Made by a program: the position numbers and the translations under genes. A stretch of DNA of 47,144 bases from CAYTWW01 sp043801855 (GTDB taxonomy: Archaea; Nanobdellota; Nanobdellia; Woesearchaeales; GW2011-AR15), in contig JAZDLQ010000071.1 of NCBI GenBank assembly GCA_043801855.1, forward strand, positions 1 through 47,144. Reading direction: 5' to 3'. Position 1 is the stretch's first letter, and each line of letters opens with the position of its first letter. Shown in pieces: positions 33,730-41,877 of the stretch. Under the pieces are notes generated by a model that was not told the origin of the DNA, ran no database searches, and saw only the letters and a program-made list of their open reading frames with translations.

Positions 33730-35041
33730 GGAAAAAATTAATGGTTTAGAACCTGGAAGCACTGTTTACGTTACTGGACAAATAATGGCAAAAAGAAAAC
33801 ATGGTACCTGTTCTTTTTTAGATTTGGTTGATGCATCTGGTCACATTCAAATTGTTGTTGATAGCAGTCTACCTGGCTATGAAGAATTAATAAAATTAAA
33901 TAGAGGTTCTTTTGTTCAAATTAATGGCACACTACAGAGTGGAAGAAAAGCTTTGGAAATTCTTGCGGATAATGCCGAGATAATTTCACCAGCATTAGTC
34001 ACTTTGGAACCAAGCCCGTGGCGAATCGATGGAATGGATACAAGATATCAGGAGGCTGTAATTGGCACGCCAAGTTTCTATCACTCTAATCCGCAGCGAA
34101 TGGCGGCATTAAGGGTATATACTACATTAAGACAGGCTTTTCATAGATACTTTCAAACTAATGGTTATTTAGAGGTTGTTCCACCAGTTATGACTGCTTC
34201 AACAATATATGGAAGAGATCTTGCTGTAAAAGCCGAAGTTAATGGAGAAAATATTTTTTTAACTCAGTGCTCAACTTTTGAATTAGAACCTTTAGCAATG
34301 GCGCATGGGAATGTATATACTATTGCGCCAGCTTTTAGAAATGAATCCGCAGGAACTAAAAGACATTTAAATGAGTATTATCATTTAAAAGCTGAATCTC
34401 TTCTTGCAACACTAGATGATTTAATGGCGCTTGCTGGAGATGCAATATACTGCACTGTATCAGATATGGCTGGTTTATGCCAAAAAGAATTGGATCTGCT
34501 TCATGCGAAAATAGATTTAGTTTCCCTCAACCCACAAAACTTCGAAAGACTTACTTACAAAGAAGCTAGAGATGTTGTTAATGGATTGGGTTCAGATCTT
34601 CCTTTTGGAAAAGATTTGTCAATCTCGGATGAACATAAATTGATAGATCACTTAGGAGGAAATAAATATGTTTGGATCATACATAAGCCTGCTGAATCAG
34701 AAGGTTTTCCATATAGATTACATCCGGATGATCCTACGTTAACTTTAACAGGAGATTTAATAGCTCCACATAAAGCAGGAGAAATGGTTGGAATAGCTGA
34801 AAAGATTTATAACGCTGAAGAATTGGTTGATAGAATAAGGGCAAAAGGGTTTGATCCAAACGATTATTTAGAATATATTCATCTTAGAAATCTTGGAATG
34901 CCACCTCATGGCGGTTTGGGGGCTGCACCTGAAAGAATTGCTTATGGCTTAATGGATTTGCCCCATATAAACTGTGTTATGCCTTATCCAAGATATCCCG
35001 GAAGAAGAATACGTGGAAATTTTCAGGCTCCTAACACGTAA
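33692..35041 (+). CDS. asparaginyl/aspartyl-tRNA synthetase-like protein
   Basis: About 449 residues, class IIb. The N-terminal OB fold (STVYVTGQIMAKR ... SFLDLVDASGHIQIVV) is present. Motif 2 is APAFRNESAGTKRHLNEYYHLKAE and motif 3 GLGAAPERIAYGLMDLPHINC followed by YPRYPGRR. The F-R-x-E-x-x-x-T-x-R-H-L-x-E pattern is AsnRS-like. It looks capable of adenylate formation and possibly tRNA charging. GTG 33689, ATG 33692 and ATG 33707 are candidate starts. It has its own promoter region after the operon. It could be a housekeeping-type enzyme, a resistance copy, or an amide-forming relative of asparagine synthetase. Confidence 0.85.
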   Translation: MGKLDMAIYKTIEEKINGLEPGSTVYVTGQIMAKRKHGTCSFLDLVDASGHIQIVVDSSLPGYEELIKLNRGSFVQINGTLQSGRKALEILADNAEIISPALVTLEPSPWRIDGMDTRYQEAVIGTPSFYHSNPQRMAALRVYTTLRQAFHRYFQTNGYLEVVPPVMTASTIYGRDLAVKAEVNGENIFLTQCSTFELEPLAMAHGNVYTIAPAFRNESAGTKRHLNEYYHLKAESLLATLDDLMALAGDAIYCTVSDMAGLCQKELDLLHAKIDLVSLNPQNFERLTYKEARDVVNGLGSDLPFGKDLSISDEHKLIDHLGGNKYVWIIHKPAESEGFPYRLHPDDPTLTLTGDLIAPHKAGEMVGIAEKIYNAEELVDRIRAKGFDPNDYLEYIHLRNLGMPPHGGLGAAPERIAYGLMDLPHINCVMPYPRYPGRRIRGNFQAPNT

Positions 35042-35094
35042 TAACCAAAATTAGTTAATGAACAATTTATATTCTGTGTAGTGAGTTTGTTACC

Positions 35095-35209
35095 TCACTG
35101 TAAAATTTGGGTACGGTAAAATATACACAACATATCCAAAGTAATTCAAAGAAAGAGTAAGAAGCGAGGATGTAATGCTCTTTGACTTAAAGGAAATTGA
35201 AAAAAGGCT
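35095..35209 (+). pseudogene. remnant of a DUF234 ATPase 3' end
   Basis: The frame around 35128-35209 reads F-K-E-R-V-R-S-E-D-V-M-L-F-D-L-K-E-I-E-K-R-L. It matches the last residues of the intact ATPase at 36112-37500 (FKNKIESKDVLQFDLNDIEKKL). A TAA replaces the Ser codon of the preceding K-S-F motif, and similarity at base level extends back to about 35101. The stop codon is lost and the sequence runs directly into a leuS remnant in antisense. Confidence 0.75.
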
Positions 35210-35520
35210 TTATCCAGCAACAATCGCCGGCTTTCCTGGCATTGCCTGCGATGCTTTTTTCTCAGCGCTCTTTTCAGCTAATTCAATCCTTACTTTTGTC
35301 TTGAGGCTTTACTCAAGCTTGTCGTTATCCTTAAGGAGCGCGCTATATTCATCATCCTGGCATGGTTATCCCTTGAGGATCTTGCTTTGGTCTTGGATAA
35401 TTTTTGGCACTACTTTGGTTATATCTTTTTCATGCATCCTTAATTCAGTTGACATCAGTTTCCTGATTATTTCTCCTGCGTTCCTAGTCTCTTCTGGTAA
35501 TATCTTAAGATGGAGTCAAT
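35210..35520 (-). pseudogene. remnant of a second leuS 3' end
   Basis: Reading on the minus strand, the end is AMPGKPAIVAG followed by TAA at 35212-35210, against AMPGKPAIVVG of the intact LeuRS. Base-level similarity to intact leuS 37523-37840 continues for about 310 bases, with many substitutions, and stops near 35520. Together with the adjacent ATPase tail it reproduces the convergent ATPase/leuS junction found intact at 37.5 kb. Any open frame on the plus strand across it is not a real gene. Confidence 0.8.
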
Positions 35521-35538
35521 TTTTGCATTGTCAAGAAC

Positions 35539-35559
35539 CCTCTGGCTAAAGACCAGAGG
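35539..35559 (-). mobile_element. hairpin resembling an IS200/IS605 right end
   Basis: CCTCTGG (35539-35545) and CCAGAGG (35553-35559) form a perfect 7-bp stem. On the minus strand the loop reads TCTTTAG and the stem is followed by GTTCTTGAC. Stems with a TCTTTAG-type loop occur at the right ends of many IS200/IS605 elements, where the TnpB guide RNA also ends. No tnpA or tnpB gene is present, so at most a solo end remains. It lies where the leuS remnant stops matching. Confidence 0.35.
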
Positions 35560-35640
35560 CATGTTGTTAAGCACACCAAGAAATCCGAGCCAACTGCGGA
35601 TTAAAACTAACTAGAATTGCACACAGGGATTTCTAGCGTT

Positions 35641-35790
35641 TCAAAAATAGCCAATCACTCTTTTTCTAGCTTCTTCAAATTTGGGATAAGACTTGACTAA
35701 ATACTTCATTTCCTTATCCAAGATGCTTTTCTTATTAATAACTGCTTTCTCAAACAATGTTTTTGAAAATTTAATGTTGTAATAAATCAA
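35641..35790 (-). pseudogene. fragment of an unknown gene
   Basis: A 49-codon frame on the minus strand, with TTG as its only possible start, ends at TGA 35643-35641. It reads YYNIKFSKTLFEKAVINKK, then MKYLVKSYPKFEEARKRVI. It looks like genuine protein (helical, lysine/glutamate-rich), probably the end of a longer gene. I do not recognise it. It is hemmed in by ATPase remnants and the transposon-like hairpin. Confidence 0.3.
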
Positions 35791-35864
35791 AAGCAAAACA
35801 CGTTCTGTGGAACAAAGAAATTAGTAGCGAAAAATACGCAATCTTTGCAAAATCATTCAATGAC
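35790..35864 (+). pseudogene. second remnant of a DUF234 ATPase 3' region
   Basis: The frame reads K-A-K-H-V-L-W-N-K-E-I-S-S-E-K-Y-A-I-F-A-K-S-F-N-D, matching KKANHVLWNNDKRSEKYIIFAKSF of the ATPase at 36112-37500 and the equivalent stretch of the one at 40564-41874. Nothing on either side continues the gene. Confidence 0.75.
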
Positions 35865-35932
35865 TTATCCTGCTCAATATATACTTTATTTTGGAATTCC
35901 ATATTCTCTTTTCTACCTATAAACCAACTCAT
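35860..35932 (-). pseudogene. possible remnant of an ATPase 5' end, inverted
   Basis: From ATG 35932 the minus strand reads MSWFIGRKENMEFQNKVYIE. The F-I-x-R-K-E start is like the first residues of the intact ATPases (FINRKNE, FINRKQE, FIDRKEE). It then meets the inverted ATPase tail at 35864. This suggests two ATPase fragments joined head to tail by inversion or deletion. The match is short, so confidence is modest. Confidence 0.4.
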
Positions 35933-35951
35933 AAGTATGATTATTATATAG

Positions 35952-36035
35952 GGAGCGCACGTATTAATCGTAAAATATATTATCTGCGCTCCAATATATC
36001 GTGCGCATAAATAATTACAAATTAGTATGCGCACG
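35952..36035. repeat. two GC-rich inverted repeats upstream of an ATPase
   Basis: The first is GGAGCGCA (35952-35959) with TGCGCTCC (35985-35992), 8 bp perfect with a 25-base AT-rich spacer. The second is CGTGCGCATA (36000-36009) with TATGCGCACG (36026-36035), 10 bp perfect with a 16-base spacer. All four arms share a GCGC core, and a further CACGCACAC lies at 36049-36057. They stand out against very AT-rich DNA and sit directly upstream of the TATA element of the ATPase at 36112. They could be operator sites or element ends. Confidence 0.65.
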
Positions 36036-36065
36036 CTATAAGTAGGTTCACGCACACAACACAAC

Positions 36066-36080
36066 TTTTAAATATATATT
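36066..36080 (+). promoter_or_regulatory. TATA element for ATPase 36112-37500
   Basis: TTTTAAATATATATT, centred about 39 bases before ATG 36112 and about 27 before an in-frame TTG at 36100. If the transcript is leaderless it would begin at TTG 36100 rather than at the ATG. Confidence 0.5.
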
Positions 36081-36111
36081 CACTTTCTGAATTATTCAGT
36101 TGGTGAATATT

Positions 36112-37500
36112 ATGAAATTTATCAATAGAAAACAGGAAATTAAAATAATTCAGGAATGCAAAGAGCTTTCAAAAAACAAGCTCTACTCTTTATGTATATA
36201 CGGCCTCAGAAGAATTGGAAAGACAAGGTTAATACTTGAAAACCTTGATGAAAATGATTTGTATTTTTTTGTAAACAAGGATAAAAGCAGCCTAAGCCTT
36301 CTTAGCGAATATGAGCTAATTCTTAGAAATAAAAAAATAATTACTGAATATGAAAAAATAGCAGAATGGGAGCAGCTTATCCAAATATTGATTGCACGGC
36401 ATACAGGGTTTATTGTATTTGATGAGTTTCAGAATTTTGAAAATGTTGAACCTTCAATATTTGGAATCATTCAAAAAGAATTTGACTTAAATGAAAACAA
36501 AAAAGAGTTATTATGGCTTTTTTCAGGCAGCTCTATTGGATTGATTAAAAAGCTTTTTTTTGACAGAAGCGAGCCGCTTTATGGAAGAATTAAGCGCAAA
36601 ATGCAGCTTAAAGAGCTAAATATTCACGGTGTTATTGAAATGTGCAACAAGCTTGAAATTAGTTCCTTTTCAGAAATACTGAAGCTATACTTTATCTTTG
36701 GTGGCTTTCCAAAATATTATGTATCTATTGAAGATGAAAAACTAAATTCAACAAAAGAAATAATTGACAAATTTTTTTTATCCACAAATGCTGTTTTAGA
36801 GGAAGAAGTTATGGGAATTTTAGCAATGGAATTTGGAAAGCGCTCAGGAACTTATTATAATATCTTAGGCAGCCTTGCACAGGGAAATTCAAAGCTTAGT
36901 GACCTGGCATCATCATTAAGCACTAAGCAGACTTCATTAACAAGGCAGATAAGAGAGCTGATAGATTATTTTGAGCTAATTGAGATAGAAAAGCAATGTA
37001 TTGGAAATAAATCTCTTATGAAATTTAAGCATCCTCTCGTTTATTTTTGGTTTTATTTTTTCTTTAGGCAAATATCTGACTACAAGATCCGAAAAAAAGA
37101 GTTTATTTATCATTTTTGGCTTAACCTGAATAATTTTTACAGTAAAAGATTTGAAAGTTTTTGCTTGGACTTATCTAAATGGCTTTTTCCAGAATACAAA
37201 ATTGCACGGCAATGGGGAAAATTCAAGGGAGAAAAAGGAAAAAACACTTATGAGCTAGATGTTGTAGGCATAAATGAAGAAAAAAAAGAAATCCTTTTTG
37301 GTGAAGTAAAATGGCAGGATAATGTTGACCCGACGCCAATTCTTGGAAGCATAAGAAAAAAAGCAAATCACGTCTTGTGGAACAATGATAAGAGAAGCGA
37401 AAAATATATTATCTTTGCAAAGTCATTTAAAAATAAAATCGAAAGCAAGGATGTTTTGCAGTTTGACTTAAATGACATTGAAAAGAAACTGCTTAAATAA
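36112..37500 (+). CDS. P-loop ATPase with DUF234 nuclease-like domain
   Basis: 462 residues from ATG 36112; in-frame TTG 36100 and GTG 36103 are alternatives. It starts MKFINRKQE, then Walker A YGLRRIGKTR, Walker B FIVFDEFQNF and the LFSGSS sensor. SEPLYGR follows, then a winged helix (LSDLASSLSTKQTSLTRQIREL) and the DUF234 part NTYELDVVGI...FGEVKWQDNVDPTPILGSIR. The stop codon is 22 bases before the convergent leuS stop. Function of the family is uncertain. Remnants of at least one close relative lie just upstream. Confidence 0.88.
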   Translation: MKFINRKQEIKIIQECKELSKNKLYSLCIYGLRRIGKTRLILENLDENDLYFFVNKDKSSLSLLSEYELILRNKKIITEYEKIAEWEQLIQILIARHTGFIVFDEFQNFENVEPSIFGIIQKEFDLNENKKELLWLFSGSSIGLIKKLFFDRSEPLYGRIKRKMQLKELNIHGVIEMCNKLEISSFSEILKLYFIFGGFPKYYVSIEDEKLNSTKEIIDKFFLSTNAVLEEEVMGILAMEFGKRSGTYYNILGSLAQGNSKLSDLASSLSTKQTSLTRQIRELIDYFELIEIEKQCIGNKSLMKFKHPLVYFWFYFFFRQISDYKIRKKEFIYHFWLNLNNFYSKRFESFCLDLSKWLFPEYKIARQWGKFKGEKGKNTYELDVVGINEEKKEILFGEVKWQDNVDPTPILGSIRKKANHVLWNNDKRSEKYIIFAKSFKNKIESKDVLQFDLNDIEKKLLK

Positions 37501-37522
37501 AAAAAACAATTATTAATAGTAT

Positions 37523-40399
37523 CTACCCAACAACAATCGCCGGCTTTCCCGGCATTGCCTGTCCTGCCTTTTTCTCAGCACTCTTCTCAGCAATCTCAAT
37601 TATAATATTTGTTTTTAGGCTTGATTCAAGCTTTTCTTTTGCAGCTAAAAGCACGTTATATTCCTCGTCTTGTGAAGTTATCCCTGATGGTATCTTGCTT
37701 GGATCCTGAATTACCTTAGGAACTATTTTAGTTATATCTCCTCCGTATTTTCTAAGATCAGTTGACATAAGCCTCTTAATTATTTCACCGGTATTCCTCG
37801 TTTCATCCAACATTATTTTAAGCTGCGCAAATAAATCATATTTCCATTCAGGCGATACAATAAGTGTTATATTTTTTGGCTGCGCAATTCCGCTTAATTT
37901 AAGCACTACATTAATGTCTGACATGGTATTTTCAAAAAGCAAATCTTCAGCTTCTGCCTTTAAATCGATTTTTGCTTCATCATACACTGGCCATGAAGAC
38001 AAAGAAACCATGCCCTTTCCTCCAAGCTTTTCCCAAAGCTCTTCAGTAATATGAGGGCAGAACGGATGCAGTAATTGTATGAACTTTTGTGCTGTATCAA
38101 TAGATATTTCTTCTTCTTTTTCCAGTTCATCAAACAATTCTCTTAGCTTAATTATTCCAAGGTTATACTTGAAGGCAGCGATAAGCTCAGTATATTCTTT
38201 TATTATTCTGTTAAGCTTGCTTTCAATTTTTGCGCTGGATTTGCCAATTTTTATTTTCTCAAAAAATGAAAATATTTTTGAAATATATTTAAAGCTTGAT
38301 TCCATTCCCCTGTCAGACCACACACTGTCGCTATCCGGGCTTGCAAGTGACATTAAGTTAAACCTAAGTGAATCTGCACTGTATTTTTCAATAATTTCTA
38401 TCGGATTTATCACATTCCCTAGTGACTTTGACATCTTGTTTCCGTCGGCGCCATGCAGCATTCCCTGGTTAAACAACCTTGTAAAAGGCTCGTCACAGGA
38501 TAGCATTCCCATGTCTCTTAGTGCTTTCACAAAAAACCTTGCATAGATAAGATGCATGCATGCGTGTTCCGCTCCGCCAATATACTGGTCAACAGGCATC
38601 CAATACTTGCATTTTTTCACATCAAATGGTTCAATTTCATTTTTACTATCAGCATATCTTAAAAAATACCATGATGAATCAAAAAAAGTATCCATGGTGT
38701 CTGTTTCTCTTTTTGCGCTTCCCTTGCACTTAGGGCACTTACAATCTACAAATTTCTTATTTGTTGCAAGAGGATTGCCAACTCCAAATTTAACATCTTC
38801 CGGCAGAATTACTGGAAGCTCATTTTCCGGAACAGGAACTATTCCGCATTTTTCGCAATAAACCATTGGAATAGGTGTTCCCCAGTATCTCTGCCTTGAG
38901 ATAAGCCAGTCTCTTAATTTATATTGCACAACTTTTTTTCCATACTTGTGCTTTTCAATATGCTCTGAAATTTTTTCAATTGCATCTTCACTGGAAAGTC
39001 CGTTAAACTTGCCTGAATTAACGAGTTTTCCTTTTTTTGCATAGCAGAATTTATAATTTAATTCATCAATTTTAGAAGTAATTCCTTTTTTAGTTATAAT
39101 TCCGCTTATTGTTCCGTCTGCAAAAGCTCTTGATACATCACTTTTTAAGTGTGCTTTCAGAATCTCAATTACCTGATGTGCATTTTTGCTATCGGCAACA
39201 ATCGCATAATCAGATTCTCTTTCTTCAATATATATTTCAATTTTTCTTATTTTTTCAAAAAAACCAATATCTACTTCTTTTTTAGATACGACCAGATGCA
39301 TTTCAGAATCAATATCAATTACTTTTTTTAAAGGGATATTATATTTTATTGCAAATGCAAAATCTCTCTCATCGTGTGCAGGGACTCCCATTACCATTCC
39401 GCCGCCGTATTCTGCTACAACAAAATTGCCTGCATATACAGGAATTTTTTCTCCTGAAAGAGGATTTTTAGCGTAACTTCCGGTAAACACACCTTCTTTT
39501 TCAAGAAGATTCATTTCTTCGTTGCTTGCATTTTTCATAGTAGTTGATTTTATTTTTTTTAAGAACATATCAACTTCTTTTTTCTGCTCTTTTATCACAA
39601 GCTCCATTAATCTTGGATGCTGGGCTGAAATAACCATAAATGTCACTCCAAATATAGTATCCGGCCTTGTTGTAAAAATTGTCCATTTCTCACCGTTTAT
39701 TTCAAAAGCAATCTCTGTGCCATAGCTTTTTCCAATCCAGTTTTCCTGCATTATTTTTATCCTTTGCGGCCATTTTAGCTGCGGAATAAAATCAAGCAGC
39801 TCATCAGCATATTCTGTTGTCTTAATAAACCACTGCTCAAGCTGCTTAATTATAACATCTGTATCTTCATGCCGCCAGCACTTTCCTGAATGCACTTGTT
39901 CATTCGCAAGTACTGTGTTGCATTTCGGACACCAATTAACAGCGGATTTTTTTCTGTAGACCAAGCCCAATTCAACAAATTTTAAGAAAAAATACTGGTT
40001 CCACTTGTAATAATCAGGTTTGCATGTAACTACAAGCCTATCCCAATCATAGCTTATGCCAAGCGCTTTTTGCTGCATGATAAAATTTTTTATTGAGTTC
40101 TCAGTGTAGCTTTTAGGATGCTCTCCTGCCTTTATTGCAGCATTTTCAGCAGGAAGGCCAAATGCATCATATCCCATCGGATAAAGAACATTATTACCAT
40201 TCATTCTCATGAATCTTGCGTGGACATCGCCTATTGTGTAGTTAAGCGCATGACCCATGTGAAGGCCCGAACCTGAAGGATATGGAAACATCTCAAGACA
40301 ATAGTATTTTTTCTTTTTATGGTCATCTGATACTTTAAAAGATTTATTTTCTTCCCACTTTTTCTGCCATTTACCTTCAATTTCATTCCAGTTTGCCAT
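37523..40399 (-). CDS. leuS: leucyl-tRNA synthetase, bacterial type
   Basis: 958 residues. HIGH signature is PYPSGSGLHMGH (residues 40-50) and KMSKS is GNKMSKSLGN. The zinc-like NWCPKCNTVLANEQV, the editing-domain TTRPDTIFGVTF and GGMVMGVPAHDERDF, and RDWLISRQRYWGTPIP are all present. These are bacterial LeuRS patterns, not the archaeal/eukaryotic form. About 88 residues (364-452), rich in lysine and glutamate, are inserted after the editing domain's KKVID where bacterial enzymes are short. The enzyme charges tRNA-Leu. Both ends are flanked by DUF234 ATPases. A degenerate copy of its last 100 codons lies at 35210-35520. Confidence 0.93.
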   Translation of the reverse strand: MANWNEIEGKWQKKWEENKSFKVSDDHKKKKYYCLEMFPYPSGSGLHMGHALNYTIGDVHARFMRMNGNNVLYPMGYDAFGLPAENAAIKAGEHPKSYTENSIKNFIMQQKALGISYDWDRLVVTCKPDYYKWNQYFFLKFVELGLVYRKKSAVNWCPKCNTVLANEQVHSGKCWRHEDTDVIIKQLEQWFIKTTEYADELLDFIPQLKWPQRIKIMQENWIGKSYGTEIAFEINGEKWTIFTTRPDTIFGVTFMVISAQHPRLMELVIKEQKKEVDMFLKKIKSTTMKNASNEEMNLLEKEGVFTGSYAKNPLSGEKIPVYAGNFVVAEYGGGMVMGVPAHDERDFAFAIKYNIPLKKVIDIDSEMHLVVSKKEVDIGFFEKIRKIEIYIEERESDYAIVADSKNAHQVIEILKAHLKSDVSRAFADGTISGIITKKGITSKIDELNYKFCYAKKGKLVNSGKFNGLSSEDAIEKISEHIEKHKYGKKVVQYKLRDWLISRQRYWGTPIPMVYCEKCGIVPVPENELPVILPEDVKFGVGNPLATNKKFVDCKCPKCKGSAKRETDTMDTFFDSSWYFLRYADSKNEIEPFDVKKCKYWMPVDQYIGGAEHACMHLIYARFFVKALRDMGMLSCDEPFTRLFNQGMLHGADGNKMSKSLGNVINPIEIIEKYSADSLRFNLMSLASPDSDSVWSDRGMESSFKYISKIFSFFEKIKIGKSSAKIESKLNRIIKEYTELIAAFKYNLGIIKLRELFDELEKEEEISIDTAQKFIQLLHPFCPHITEELWEKLGGKGMVSLSSWPVYDEAKIDLKAEAEDLLFENTMSDINVVLKLSGIAQPKNITLIVSPEWKYDLFAQLKIMLDETRNTGEIIKRLMSTDLRKYGGDITKIVPKVIQDPSKIPSGITSQDEEYNVLLAAKEKLESSLKTNIIIEIAEKSAEKKAGQAMPGKPAIVVG

Positions 40400-40532
40400 T
40401 ATACCACCGCTTTAAAAAAACACAGGAGAATATAACTGCGCATCTACAGTAAGAGACTCAGCAGCAATTTTTTCATATTGTTTGGTATCTTATTAGAATA
40501 TTTAAAACTATTGAAACAAAAAAAGTAGAAAG

Positions 40533-40543
40533 ATTTATATATT
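40533..40543 (+). promoter_or_regulatory. TATA box for ATPase 40564-41874
   Basis: ATTTATATATT, centred about 26 bases before ATG 40564, typical of a leaderless archaeal transcript. Confidence 0.55.
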
Positions 40544-40563
40544 CCGCAAATTTATATAAATTT

Positions 40564-41874
40564 ATGGAAGATAAATTATTTATTGACAGAAAAGAAGAAC
40601 TAAAGCAATTAAATGATGCATTAAATAGAACTGGCCCTGAATTAATAATTATCTATGGAAGGCGAAGAATTGGCAAAACCCGTCTTCTTAATCAGATAAA
40701 AACTGACATTTTAGTAATGCTTGAAGAGACAGATTATTCTTCTAATGTAAAAAAAATGGCTGAAGCAGTTTCAATTAAATATAATTATCCAAGTTTTAAT
40801 CCTCAAAGCTTTACTGAGATTTTTAAAAATATCCCTGAAAAACAGGTAATATCATTAGATGAATTCTCTTATTTATCCGGCTTTGGAGAGTTCCAAGCAA
40901 TATGGGAAGAAATATGCAAGAAAAAATGGCATAAACTAATCCTTTGTGGAAGCCTGATTCGAGTAATGGAAGATTTAAATTATTCATTAAAAAGCCCGCT
41001 TTATGGAAGGGCAACGCAGATAGTAAAGGTAATGCCTCTATCTTTTCCATATGTTGTTGAATGGTATGAAAAAAGAGAGATAGCGGAGATTATGCAAACT
41101 TATTTCTGCGTTGGCGGAATCCCCAGGTATCTTGAAGTAATAACTAAGCCGTACTTATTAGATATTGAAAATGCATTTGGAAAAAATGGACTCTTGCTTC
41201 GAGAAGGCAAATTACTTATTAAGGAAAATTTTCCAAGCTCAATTTTATTTCCCAAAATTTTGTCTGCTATCTCAAATGGAATCACTGAAGCTACAAAAAT
41301 CGCTAATTTTGCAGAAATAAAATCCAGCCAGATAAGCAAATATTTATCTGTTCTAATTGATTATGGCTATATAGAAAAAAGATTTCCAGTTCTTGGCGGA
41401 GGAAAAAAAGATGCCAGATTTTATCTCGCTGATAAATTTTTTGCTTTCTGGTCAAGATTTATATGGCCGTTTTACAGCGAAATTGAAAACGGAAAACCAA
41501 TTGATCTTGGCGAAAAATTAAACGCTTATTTTGGCGTTCAGTTTGAAAATTTAGTTATTGAAATTGCACATGGTCTTTTTACAGACATGTATGACAAAGC
41601 AGGGCGGCAATGGCAAAAAGATGTTGAATTAGACTTAGTTTGCACAAACGAGAAACATAATGCAATTCTGTTTGGCGAATGCAAATGGCAGGATAATGTC
41701 AATCCTGAAGCAATCATGGCGCTGCTTCGGCAAAAAGCAAAGCAGATACTATGGAACAATGAAACTCGAACTGAAAAATATGCTGTTTTTGCAAAATCAT
41801 TTAAAAAAAGAATTGAGGGTAAAGAGATTTTGTTATTCGATTTAAAAGATATTGAGAAAAAAATAAGTGTTTAA
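40564..41874 (+). CDS. P-loop ATPase with DUF234 nuclease-like domain
   Basis: 436 residues. It starts MEDKLFIDRKEE, then Walker A YGRRRIGKTR, Walker B VISLDEFSYLSG and LILCGSLIRVME, followed by SPLYGRATQI. A winged helix (ITEATKIANFAEIKSSQISKYL) precedes the DUF234 stretch VELDLVCTNEKHN...LFGECKWQDNVNPEAIM. The end LFDLKDIEKK is shared with the other DUF234 proteins here. Its stop lies only 3 bases before the convergent pheT stop. Role unknown; members are suspected mobile or defence-related genes. Confidence 0.9.
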   Translation: MEDKLFIDRKEELKQLNDALNRTGPELIIIYGRRRIGKTRLLNQIKTDILVMLEETDYSSNVKKMAEAVSIKYNYPSFNPQSFTEIFKNIPEKQVISLDEFSYLSGFGEFQAIWEEICKKKWHKLILCGSLIRVMEDLNYSLKSPLYGRATQIVKVMPLSFPYVVEWYEKREIAEIMQTYFCVGGIPRYLEVITKPYLLDIENAFGKNGLLLREGKLLIKENFPSSILFPKILSAISNGITEATKIANFAEIKSSQISKYLSVLIDYGYIEKRFPVLGGGKKDARFYLADKFFAFWSRFIWPFYSEIENGKPIDLGEKLNAYFGVQFENLVIEIAHGLFTDMYDKAGRQWQKDVELDLVCTNEKHNAILFGECKWQDNVNPEAIMALLRQKAKQILWNNETRTEKYAVFAKSFKKRIEGKEILLFDLKDIEKKISV

Positions 41875-41877
41875 TTC

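Noticed and set aside
35080..35099. AGTGAG...CTCACT hairpin as terminator of the AsnRS-like gene
   Set aside because: A 6-bp stem without a T-rich tail; too weak to call in AT-rich archaeal DNA.
35175..35549. A 124-codon plus-strand frame that could be called a gene
   Set aside because: It joins an ATPase tail to the antisense of a leuS 3' end. The leuS sense is on the minus strand and matches intact LeuRS, so the plus-strand frame is not a real gene.
35771..36064. A 97-codon minus-strand frame upstream of the ATPase
   Set aside because: It spans the GC-rich inverted repeats, a possible inverted ATPase start and the antisense of an ATPase tail. Only the short FIGRKE-type piece resembles protein.
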